34,267 nucleotides of DNA from an uncultured Halieaceae bacterium (GTDB lineage Bacteria; Pseudomonadota; Gammaproteobacteria; Pseudomonadales; Halieaceae), in contig CAJXDE010000011.1 of NCBI GenBank assembly GCA_913052635.1, forward strand, positions 1 to 34,267. The letters run 5' to 3'. The notes below the pieces were generated by a model. That model was given only the letters and a program-made list of their open reading frames with translations, was not told where the DNA came from and made no database searches. The translations under genes were made by a program, and so were the position numbers. Shown here piece by piece: positions 26,225 to 33,012 of the stretch. Position 1 is the stretch's first letter, and each line of letters opens with the position of its first letter.

Positions 26225-27234
26225 GCACCGCGCAGGGCTTATTGGAGCGCCTGGTTAATCACATCTGGTACGGCAACAGCCTTTTGTCCTGGTGTCTGAT
26301 TCCCCTGACCTGGCCTGTGCGGTGGGCGCTCCATCGCCGTCGCCAGCATGCATCCCCCAAAGGCAACACCCCCGAAGGCGTTACCGTAATTGTTGTCGGC
26401 GGTTTGACCGCAGGTGGCACGGGTAAGACGCCAGTACTAATTGGCCTTGGAAAATGGCTGGCAGAGCAGGGCTATCGCGTGGGTGTGGTCAGCCGTGGCT
26501 ATGGCGGTGCCCATGGCCCTGCACCCCATAGCGTGACAGAGGTCGACACCGCGGCGGTTGTGGGTGATGAGCCGCTATTGATTCAACAAGCGCTGGGTGT
26601 GCCAGTTGTGGTGTGCGCTGACCGAAAGCGGGCGCTGGATATTCTGGTCGATCAGCGTGCGGTGGATGTGGTGCTCTCGGATGATGGCCTGCAGCATTAC
26701 CCCATGCCCCGCGACATCGAATTGCTCGTGCTCGATGCGGAACGAGGCCTGGGTAACGGTCGACTAATGCCAGCGGGACCTTTGCGAGAGCCGGCCAGCC
26801 GCCTCGCGAATGTCGACGTGGTGCTTGAGCGAAACGGCAGCGACCCTGATCGCGGCTTTAGTTATCAACCTGCAGGCGTTCAGCATTTGGTATCCGGTCG
26901 GCAGCTAACGTGGTCTGAGTGTGTTGCTGAGTGGGGCAACCAATCCATTATTGCCGTGACGGGGTTGGGGCAGCCCACGCAGTTCTTCGAGATGCTCAAA
27001 GGGCAGGGGCTCACGATAGAGGCGGAGTCTTTGGGGGATCACGAGGCGATAACCCAAGCGCATCTCGATCGCCTTGGCGAACAAGTAGTGCTGATTACCG
27101 CCAAGGACGCGGTCAAGTGGTCCGAGTGCAAAGACCCTCGCGTCTGGGTGGTAGCCATTGAGGTGGCATTGCCGTCATCATTGCTGATACGGCTGACGGC
27201 GCTTTTGCCGCCCGTGCGATTTGTCGAGGCATAA
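26221..27234 (+). CDS. lpxK: Tetraacyldisaccharide 4'-kinase LpxK
   Basis: Membrane-associated kinase that phosphorylates the lipid A disaccharide at the 4' position, 337 aa. A hydrophobic N-terminal segment (~20-36) precedes the P-loop GGLTAGGTGKTPV (60-72, Lys69). Family motifs VVSRGYGG, GDEPLLI, SDDGLQHYPM (catalytic Asp-containing) and LPAGPLREP-like MPAGPLREP are intact. The ATG overlaps the msbA stop. The kdsB start follows after seven bases, leaving no space for the Trm112-like (YcaR) gene usually found between lpxK and kdsB. Identity secure. Confidence 0.96.
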   Translation: MSTAQGLLERLVNHIWYGNSLLSWCLIPLTWPVRWALHRRRQHASPKGNTPEGVTVIVVGGLTAGGTGKTPVLIGLGKWLAEQGYRVGVVSRGYGGAHGPAPHSVTEVDTAAVVGDEPLLIQQALGVPVVVCADRKRALDILVDQRAVDVVLSDDGLQHYPMPRDIELLVLDAERGLGNGRLMPAGPLREPASRLANVDVVLERNGSDPDRGFSYQPAGVQHLVSGRQLTWSECVAEWGNQSIIAVTGLGQPTQFFEMLKGQGLTIEAESLGDHEAITQAHLDRLGEQVVLITAKDAVKWSECKDPRVWVVAIEVALPSSLLIRLTALLPPVRFVEA

Positions 27235-27241
27235 CACCGCG

Positions 27242-27976
27242 ATGTTTCATATTGTTATTCCCGCCCGCTTTGGTTCCACCCGGCTTCCGGGTAAGGCGTT
27301 ATTGCCCATTGCAGGCAAGCCGATGGTGGCCTGGGTGTGGGAGCGGGCAATGAAAGCGGGCGCAGAGCAGGTGGTTGTCGCCACTGATGATGAGCGTATC
27401 GCCGATGAGATGAGCAGTCGGGGGGCTCAGGTCGCGATGACCCGAGCGGATCATGCTTCTGGGACCGATCGCCTTGCCGAGGTGGTGGATCAGCTGGGGT
27501 GGAAAGAGCACGCCATTGTCGTCAATGTGCAGGGCGATGAGCCGCTGATGCGGGTGGCCAATATTCAACGCGTGGCGGCAATGCTTAACGAGACCGCAGG
27601 CGCCGATATGGCAACCTTGATGGAGCCACTGGCGCCCGCAGACGCTGAGCAGCAATCAGTGGTGAAAGTAGTGGCTAGCGAAACAGGCAGAGCGCTCTAT
27701 TTTTCGCGCTCGGCGATTCCTTTTCACCGGGAAGGCGGGATGCCGGCACCCTTTTTCCGGCATATCGGGCTCTACGCCTACCGGGCGGGTTTTCTAAAAA
27801 CTTTTGTGGGATGGCCTCCGGCGGCGGCAGAGCAAAGCGAGTCGCTGGAGCAACTGCGTGCGTTGGCCCACGACGCGCATATCCAGATTGAGTTGGCGCC
27901 CGAGGCGGTGCCTGCGGGGGTCGATACCGAGTCTGATCTCGCCGCGGTGCGCGCGTTACTGGGCGAGGAGCAATAA
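27242..27976 (+). CDS. kdsB: 3-deoxy-manno-octulosonate cytidylyltransferase
   Basis: CMP-KDO synthetase that activates KDO for LPS inner-core synthesis, 244 aa. The start ATG at 27242 gives the classical MFHIVIPARFGSTRLPGK. A TTG further upstream inside lpxK only adds seven non-conserved residues. Nucleotide and sugar motifs ARFGSTRLPGK, VVATDDERI, VQGDEPL, and HIGLYAYRAGFL are intact. Ribosome site is weak (GAGG 12 bases upstream), consistent with coupling to lpxK. murB begins four bases after the stop. Identity secure. Confidence 0.96.
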   Translation: MFHIVIPARFGSTRLPGKALLPIAGKPMVAWVWERAMKAGAEQVVVATDDERIADEMSSRGAQVAMTRADHASGTDRLAEVVDQLGWKEHAIVVNVQGDEPLMRVANIQRVAAMLNETAGADMATLMEPLAPADAEQQSVVKVVASETGRALYFSRSAIPFHREGGMPAPFFRHIGLYAYRAGFLKTFVGWPPAAAEQSESLEQLRALAHDAHIQIELAPEAVPAGVDTESDLAAVRALLGEEQ

Positions 27977-27980
27977 GATT

Positions 27981-28991
27981 GTGACGGCAGGTACTGACCT
28001 GACGGCGCTCAACACGCTACAACTTCACGCCACGGCAGAGCATCTGGTCACCGTCACTTCGTCAGATCAGTTACAGGCAGAGATCGCCGCGCTGGACGAG
28101 GTCGCAGTGCCCCATGTGCTGGGTGGCGGGAGTAACGTGATTCTCTGCGATCATTTGCCCGGGACAACACTGCTGATGGCCATCAAGGGCCACGAAGTGC
28201 TTAGCGACGACGGCACTAAAGTGTTGATCAGGGTCGGCGCCGGGGAGTCCTGGCATGATTTTGTTGTGTGGTGCCATCACCAGGGTTTTCATGGCCTCGC
28301 CAATCTGGCGTTGATTCCCGGATCGGTAGGCGGAGCGCCGATTCAAAATATTGGTGCCTATGGCGTCGAGGTGGCCGAGCATATCGAGGCGGTCCATGTG
28401 GTGCACCGGCAAACCGGTGAGCGCGAATGTTTGTCCCGCGAGGACTGCGCATTTCGCTACCGTGACAGCGTCTTTAAGCACGAGGCGGGGGTACCGTGGA
28501 TCATTACCGAGGTCGACTTCGTGTTGGATCGTGAGGCGCTGGTTGAGGCCAGCTATCCCACGTTGCGAGTGCGTCTTAGCGAGGCGGAACTCACCCATGA
28601 TGCGGTTTTGGCGGCGGTAATCAGCATTCGGCGTGAGCGGTTGCCTGATCCGGTGATTACGCCAAATGTCGGCAGTTTCTTTAAAAACCCCGTTATTTCT
28701 CCTCAAGGTATTGACATTTTGCGACAAAGATTTCCCGAGGTACCTGTCTATCCCGCGCCCAATGACGCCGGAAAAATCTCGGCCGCGTGGCTGATCGACC
28801 AGTTGGGCTGGCGGGGAGAGGAGCGGGATGGCGTGAAAGTCTCGGATGGTCACGCGCTGGTATTGGAAGGTTGTGGCGCCAGATCGGCGGCACCCTGGCT
28901 GGCGCTGGCCGAGGAGATCGCGGCCAGTGTGAAAGAGGCCTACAACGTGTCGCTGGACCTTGAGCCGCGTGTCATAGGTGTCACGGGATAA
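27981..28991 (+). CDS. murB: UDP-N-acetylenolpyruvoylglucosamine reductase MurB
   Basis: FAD- and NADPH-dependent reductase making UDP-N-acetylmuramic acid, 336 aa (E. coli 342). The GTG at 27981 is chosen because a GAGGAG site lies ten bases upstream, at the end of kdsB, and the following residues (TALNTLQLHATAEHLV) fit type I MurB. FAD-domain motifs VLGGGSNVIL and IPGSVGGAPIQNIGAYG are intact. CAFRYRDSVFK and the catalytic Ser in NVGSFFKNP follow, and the catalytic Glu lies in LDLEPRV near the C-terminus. A phosphotyrosine phosphatase gene often placed between kdsB and murB is absent. Identity secure. Confidence 0.96.
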   Translation: MTAGTDLTALNTLQLHATAEHLVTVTSSDQLQAEIAALDEVAVPHVLGGGSNVILCDHLPGTTLLMAIKGHEVLSDDGTKVLIRVGAGESWHDFVVWCHHQGFHGLANLALIPGSVGGAPIQNIGAYGVEVAEHIEAVHVVHRQTGERECLSREDCAFRYRDSVFKHEAGVPWIITEVDFVLDREALVEASYPTLRVRLSEAELTHDAVLAAVISIRRERLPDPVITPNVGSFFKNPVISPQGIDILRQRFPEVPVYPAPNDAGKISAAWLIDQLGWRGEERDGVKVSDGHALVLEGCGARSAAPWLALAEEIAASVKEAYNVSLDLEPRVIGVTG

Positions 28992-29002
28992 GCGTTATCG
29001 GC

Positions 29003-30829
29003 ATGACTGATTTCGATGCAGAATCCTATCTCGCGCAGCTGACCACCCGCCCCGGTGTGTATCAAATGTTCGATGACTCCGGCGAGCTGCTCTACGTCGG
29101 TAAGGCTAAGAACCTCAAAAACCGGGTGACCAGTTACTTCCGCGCATCGGGCCTCTCTGGCAAGACGATGGCGTTGGTGGCGCGCATCGCCAACATCGAG
29201 GTCACGGTTACCATCACCGAGCGCGATGCACTCCTGCTCGAGCACAATTTGATCAAGCAGTACCGGCCGCCATACAATATTTTATTGAAGGACGATAAGT
29301 CCTATCCCTACATCTATCTCTCCTCAGATGATCGTTGGCCGCGGTTGAGCTTTCATCGGGGCGCCAAGCGGCGGAAGGGGGAGTACTTTGGCCCGTACCC
29401 CAGCGCAGGCGCGGTGCGTTCAACGCTGCATTTGATGCAGAAGGTGTTCAAGGTCAGGCAGTGCCGCGACAGCTATTTTCGCAATCGCTCTCGGCCTTGC
29501 CTGCAGCACCAGATCGGCCGTTGTTCCGGGCCCTGTGTTGGTTTGGTATCGGATGAGGAGTATCAGGAGCAACTCGACAAGACGGTACTCTTTTTGAATG
29601 GCCGCTCCCAAGATCTCCTGACACGACTGGCCGATGACATGGAATCGGCGGCGGCTGAGCTCGAGTATGAGAAGGCGGCCGACATTCGTGACCAGATCAG
29701 CCAACTGCAGAACGTTCAGGCGACCCAGAATATTGAAGGCACCCGGGGGGATCTGGACTTGATGGCGGTATTCACTGAGCACGGCCACGCCTGTGTACAA
29801 GTGCTGTTTGTTCGTGAAGCACGGGTGCTGGGGAGCCGCAGCTACTATCCCCAGATTCGCCTCGATGAGTCCCCTGAGGCCATTCTTGAGGCTTTTTTGC
29901 CCCAGTTTTATCTCTCGCGACAGCAGCAGATTCCCCAGGAGATTGTGACCAGCCACACGATGGCAGATGGTGCGCTACTCGAGGAGGCTCTGGGCGCCGA
30001 ATCGGGGCGTAAGGTGGTGATCAAAGACAAGGTCCGCGACGCGCGCTCGCGCTGGCTACAGATGGCCGAGCAGAACGCGCAGAACAATCTACGCTCCTTC
30101 CTTGCGGGGAAGCAGACCATGGCGGGCAGGTTGGAGTCGCTGCGCCGCGCGTTGGATCTCGAGACCATACCGACACGCATGGAGTGTTTTGATATCAGTC
30201 ACAGCTCCGGTGAGGCCACGGTAGCCTCCTGTGTGGTATTTGATGGGAGCGGCGCGTGCAAGTCGGATTACCGCAAGTTCAACATCAAAGATATTGCCGC
30301 GGGCGACGACTATGCCGCTATGCAGCAGGCATTGGAAAGGCGTTATAAACGACTCGCCAACGGTGAAGGGCAGCTGCCGGATATTTTATTTATCGACGGC
30401 GGCAAAGGGCAGGTGAGTCAGGCACGGCAAGTGCTGGCCACCTACGATATCTCCAGTGTCAAAGTGGTAGGCGTGGCGAAAGGCACCACCCGCAAGGCGG
30501 GATTCGAGACGCTGGTCGATGCCGATTCCGGCGCAGAGATGCGGCTCAGGGGTGATCATCCCGGACTACATTTGATTCAGCAGATTCGTGACGAGGCGCA
30601 TCGTTTTGCGATCAGCGGGCATCGCGGCCAGCGCGCCAAGGCCCGCAAGCAGTCGCTGTTGGAGGATATTCCCGGTGTGGGTGCTAAGCGTCGCCGTGAG
30701 CTGCTGCGACATTTTGGGAGCGCTAAAGCCGTCGAAAACGCCAGTGTGGAGGAGCTCTCCAAAATCAAGGGGATTAGTGATGCCATTGCGCGGACCATCT
30801 ACGATCATCTTCATACGGTGAATGACTGA
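29003..30829 (+). CDS. uvrC: UvrABC system protein C
   Basis: Dual-incision endonuclease of nucleotide excision repair, 608 aa (E. coli 610). N-terminal GIY-YIG nuclease (16-~95: RPGVYQMF … LLYVGKAKNLKNR) cuts 3' of the lesion. Four cysteines at 154, 166, 174 and 178 (RQCRDSY … RPCLQHQ … GRCSGPC) match those described as iron-sulfur ligands in the E. coli protein. A UVR motif (~205-240, ELEYEKAADIRDQISQLQ) binds UvrB. The RNase H-like 5' nuclease (MECFDISHSSGE) and C-terminal tandem helix-hairpin-helix (DIPGVGAKRRRELL; KIKGISDAIART) complete it. It precedes pgsA and tRNA-Gly, as in E. coli. Identity secure. Confidence 0.97.
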   Translation: MTDFDAESYLAQLTTRPGVYQMFDDSGELLYVGKAKNLKNRVTSYFRASGLSGKTMALVARIANIEVTVTITERDALLLEHNLIKQYRPPYNILLKDDKSYPYIYLSSDDRWPRLSFHRGAKRRKGEYFGPYPSAGAVRSTLHLMQKVFKVRQCRDSYFRNRSRPCLQHQIGRCSGPCVGLVSDEEYQEQLDKTVLFLNGRSQDLLTRLADDMESAAAELEYEKAADIRDQISQLQNVQATQNIEGTRGDLDLMAVFTEHGHACVQVLFVREARVLGSRSYYPQIRLDESPEAILEAFLPQFYLSRQQQIPQEIVTSHTMADGALLEEALGAESGRKVVIKDKVRDARSRWLQMAEQNAQNNLRSFLAGKQTMAGRLESLRRALDLETIPTRMECFDISHSSGEATVASCVVFDGSGACKSDYRKFNIKDIAAGDDYAAMQQALERRYKRLANGEGQLPDILFIDGGKGQVSQARQVLATYDISSVKVVGVAKGTTRKAGFETLVDADSGAEMRLRGDHPGLHLIQQIRDEAHRFAISGHRGQRAKARKQSLLEDIPGVGAKRRRELLRHFGSAKAVENASVEELSKIKGISDAIARTIYDHLHTVND

Positions 30830-30883
30830 GTACAGCCCCCTTTGGCTGTGTCAAAATCAGGCATTCAGAGCGGGAGCCAGGCC

Positions 30884-31462
30884 TTGCCTCAAAACTTGCC
30901 TAATTTGCTGACCGGACTGCGGATCGTGGCGATCCCGTTGATGGTGATGTGCTACTACCTACCGCAACCTATCTCCACTGTGGGCGCCGCTGTCGTTTTT
31001 ATTGTCGCGGCCGTGACCGATTGGTTCGATGGCTGGGTTGCGCGGCGCATGGGTCAGACCTCGCAGTTCGGGGCGTTTCTAGACCCCGTGGCCGACAAGT
31101 TGCTGGTAACGGTTGCGCTTATTCTGCTGATGCACCGCATGGACAATATCTTTATCACGCTAGCTGGCATGGTGGTGATTGGTCGCGAAATCGTGATCAG
31201 TGCGCTGCGAGAGTGGATGGCGCAACTGGGTAAGCGGGCTTCGGTGGCGGTGAGTGGTATTGCCAAGGTCAAGACCGGCGTTCAGATGACTGCGATTCCT
31301 ATCCTCATCTGGTACCCGTCCTGGCCGGCAGTGGAGGAGATTCGACTGTTGGGCTTATTCTTGCTTGCCTTGGCCGTGATCCTGACGCTGTGGTCGATGA
31401 TTCTGTATTTCCGAGCTTTTCTGACCACCCTCGAGGAAGAAGCGGAATCACCCGACAGTTGA
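30884..31462 (+). CDS. pgsA: CDP-diacylglycerol–glycerol-3-phosphate 3-phosphatidyltransferase
   Basis: Inner-membrane enzyme of phosphatidylglycerol synthesis. I chose a TTG start at 30884 (192 aa, MPQNLPNLLTGLRIVAIP) because GGAG lies seven bases upstream and the residues match the family start. Longer versions from TTG 30842 or GTG 30848 have no ribosome site. The CDP-alcohol phosphotransferase motif D-G-x2-A-R-x8-G-x3-D-x3-D is intact (DGWVARRMGQTSQFG and FLDPVADK). About five hydrophobic helices are present. It follows uvrC and precedes tRNA-Gly(GCC), the same order as in E. coli. Identity secure; start moderately sure. Confidence 0.93.
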   Translation: MPQNLPNLLTGLRIVAIPLMVMCYYLPQPISTVGAAVVFIVAAVTDWFDGWVARRMGQTSQFGAFLDPVADKLLVTVALILLMHRMDNIFITLAGMVVIGREIVISALREWMAQLGKRASVAVSGIAKVKTGVQMTAIPILIWYPSWPAVEEIRLLGLFLLALAVILTLWSMILYFRAFLTTLEEEAESPDS

Positions 31463-31486
31463 CGCCTACCACCGCGGGTCTAGAAT
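31459..31486 (+). promoter_or_regulatory. Promoter of tRNA-Gly
   Basis: TTGACG (31459-31464), a 16-base spacer and TAGAAT (31481-31486) lie ten bases before the mature tRNA 5' end. The -35 element contains the pgsA stop codon TGA. The hexamers are close to consensus and the distance suits a transcript starting a few bases before the tRNA, so the tRNA can be made independently of the uvrC-pgsA operon. Confidence 0.65.
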
Positions 31487-31496
31487 GAAAAACTAT

Positions 31497-31572
31497 GCGG
31501 GAATAGCTCAGTTGGTAGAGCGCAACCTTGCCAAGGTTGAGGTCGCGAGTTCGAACCTCGTTTCCCGCTCCA
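31497..31572 (+). tRNA. tRNA-Gly(GCC)
   Basis: 76 bases folding as a standard cloverleaf: acceptor arms GCGGGAA and TTCCCGC; D-arm with AGCTCAGTTGGTAGAGC; anticodon stem CAACC/GGTTG with loop TTGCCAA, giving anticodon GCC for GGC/GGU codons; and T-loop GTTCGAACC. The discriminator T is followed by an encoded CCA (31570-31572). The position after pgsA corresponds to glyW in E. coli; the cysT and leuZ tRNAs that follow there are not present. Confidence 0.98.
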
Positions 31573-31962
31573 TTTACCTCTTCGTGTCGTCGTCTCGTTA
31601 CTTTTTCAATGCAGTGAGGCGACCGCCCACTGTCTCTCCGCGAGAGTTTCGACAGAGAACGATGTAGCGGTGTTGGCGCGTAGCTGACGGGTCGCGGCCC
31701 CGGCTCTTCCTATTGCTTGATTGTGCCTTTCACTGCTCCGCTCGTTTCAATCGTCAATTTGAATTGCCAATGTGGCGAGTTTCCACACTTTTAACTCATT
31801 GGGATTACAGAGTTTTTCAGCGATTGGCCGTTGAACGCAGTAAAAAAATCTTGAGCGCGCAGCTATAGGTTGTGCGCTCGAGAGGGCATATGAAAACCAC
31901 GCAAACAGTGGGTGGGAGCTACAAAGTGGTGCTCGCACTACGTCAGAGCCACTATAAATGCC
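31573..31962. other. Intergenic region between tRNA-Gly and korB
   Basis: 390 bases without a convincing gene. It holds a small candidate terminator for the tRNA transcript (CTCTC 31634-31638, loop CGC, GAGAG 31642-31646, then TTT), a G+C-rich imperfect stem near 31682-31705, an AT-richer stretch, and the strong minus-strand terminator annotated separately. No further tRNA and no repeat of the tRNA 3' end (as left by an integrated element) was found. Confidence 0.5.
31842..31882 (-). terminator. Intrinsic terminator of the kor operon
   Basis: On the minus strand, about 80 bases after the korB stop, a 14-bp stem (arms 31869-31882 and 31850-31863; 11 Watson-Crick and 3 G-T pairs) with a 5-base loop is followed by a run of seven T after one A (plus-strand A-run 31842-31848). 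This is a canonical rho-independent terminator for minus-strand transcription. It has no T-run in the plus direction. Confidence 0.85.
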
Positions 31963-33012
31963 TCAGCGGAGACCTGCGTTAATGCTGTCGAGGAACCGCG
32001 ATCCTGGGCACAACTCACGCTGACCCATTTTGTTTAGAGGCTTAGTCGCCGTTTGCAGCACGTCGTGCAGTTCGTCGCTATCGCGATTGATGTACAGAAG
32101 ACCGGTCAGAATGCGCTCTTCCTTGGCGTGGTGCGCGATGGCGTCCAGTGCCGATTGTGCGTCTTCGATGTCGTATTCTTCATTCACCTTTTGAAGGCGC
32201 AGCACTGAACCATCGTGCATGCAGACCTCGTGCACCACACCGGCGTCGTAGCTGGTAGTGATGGCTTCCCTCCGGGGAATGAAGTCCACAGGCATGGCGT
32301 CGTTATGCTCGCGGAAGCTCGCATAGCTCTTGGTCGAGCCTTGGTGGTTGTTGAAGGTCACGCAGGGTGAGATCACATCGAGTAGGGCAAAACCCCGGTG
32401 GCTGATGGCCGCTTTGATGAGCGGTACGAGCTGCGCCTTGTCGCCTGAGAAGCTGCGGCCAACAAAAGTCGCACCGACCTCAATGCCTACCCGCACCAGA
32501 TCAATCGGCATATAGGGATTGATGTCGCCCTTCTTGCTGACGGAGTCGGTATCCATGGTCGCGGAGTCCTGGCCCTTGGTCAGTCCATAGCATCCGTTGT
32601 TTTCCACGATGTAGGTCATATTCAGATTGCGGCGCATCACGTGGGCAAACTGGCCCATACCAATCGATGCGGTATCACCATCGCCCGATACGCCGATGTA
32701 GATCAGGTCACGGTTGGCGAGATTGGCCCCGGTGGCGACAGACGGCATGCGCCCATGCACGCTATTAAAGCTGTGCGAGCCGCTGAGAAAGTAGGCTGGT
32801 GTTTTCGATGAGCAGCCGATACCGGAGAGTTTTGCCACCCGATGGGGCTCAATGGATAGCTCAAAGCAGGCGTCTATGATGGCGGCACTGATGGAGTCGT
32901 GGCCGCAGCCCGCGCAGAGCGTCGAAAGGCCGCCCTCGTAGTCGCGCCGGGTGCAACCGACCTCATTAGTGCGCGCGTCGGGGTGCCGGAAAGCGGGTTT
33001 GGCGTAGGTCAT
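31963..33012 (-). CDS. korB: 2-oxoacid:ferredoxin oxidoreductase subunit beta
   Basis: Thiamine-diphosphate-binding subunit, 349 aa, that with KorA oxidatively decarboxylates a 2-oxoacid (probably 2-oxoglutarate) to the acyl-CoA, reducing ferredoxin. The four cysteines expected for its [4Fe-4S] cluster are Cys33 and Cys36 (CAGCGHD), Cys67 (GIGCSSK) and Cys217 (ISPCVTF). The TPP-binding motif runs from GDGDTASIGMGQ to ENNGCYGLTKGQ (110-148). The ATG overlaps the korA stop by four bases. A strong terminator follows the gene. Family secure; substrate is assigned by resemblance to aerobic two-subunit KorAB and is not proven. Confidence 0.92.
   Translation of the reverse strand: MTYAKPAFRHPDARTNEVGCTRRDYEGGLSTLCAGCGHDSISAAIIDACFELSIEPHRVAKLSGIGCSSKTPAYFLSGSHSFNSVHGRMPSVATGANLANRDLIYIGVSGDGDTASIGMGQFAHVMRRNLNMTYIVENNGCYGLTKGQDSATMDTDSVSKKGDINPYMPIDLVRVGIEVGATFVGRSFSGDKAQLVPLIKAAISHRGFALLDVISPCVTFNNHQGSTKSYASFREHNDAMPVDFIPRREAITTSYDAGVVHEVCMHDGSVLRLQKVNEEYDIEDAQSALDAIAHHAKEERILTGLLYINRDSDELHDVLQTATKPLNKMGQRELCPGSRFLDSINAGLR

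Noticed and set aside
27804-27980. Longer N-terminus for murB inside kdsB
   Set aside because: Out-of-frame reading of KdsB; the GTG at 27981 has a GAGGAG site and gives the normal length.
28071-28853. Minus-strand frame of 260 codons inside murB
   Set aside because: It is fully antisense to MurB, whose catalytic motifs are intact. Long antisense frames are common in high-GC genes.
31485-31667. Plus-strand frame of 60 codons across the tRNA
   Set aside because: It reads straight through a perfect tRNA-Gly gene; its product is an artefact of the tRNA sequence.
31747-31938. Minus-strand frame of 63 codons downstream of korB
   Set aside because: It crosses the strong intrinsic terminator of the kor operon, has no ribosome site that I can see, and resembles no known protein.
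31573-31962. Possible integration scar or additional tRNAs after tRNA-Gly
   Set aside because: No repeat of the tRNA 3' end, no integrase and no second cloverleaf were found.
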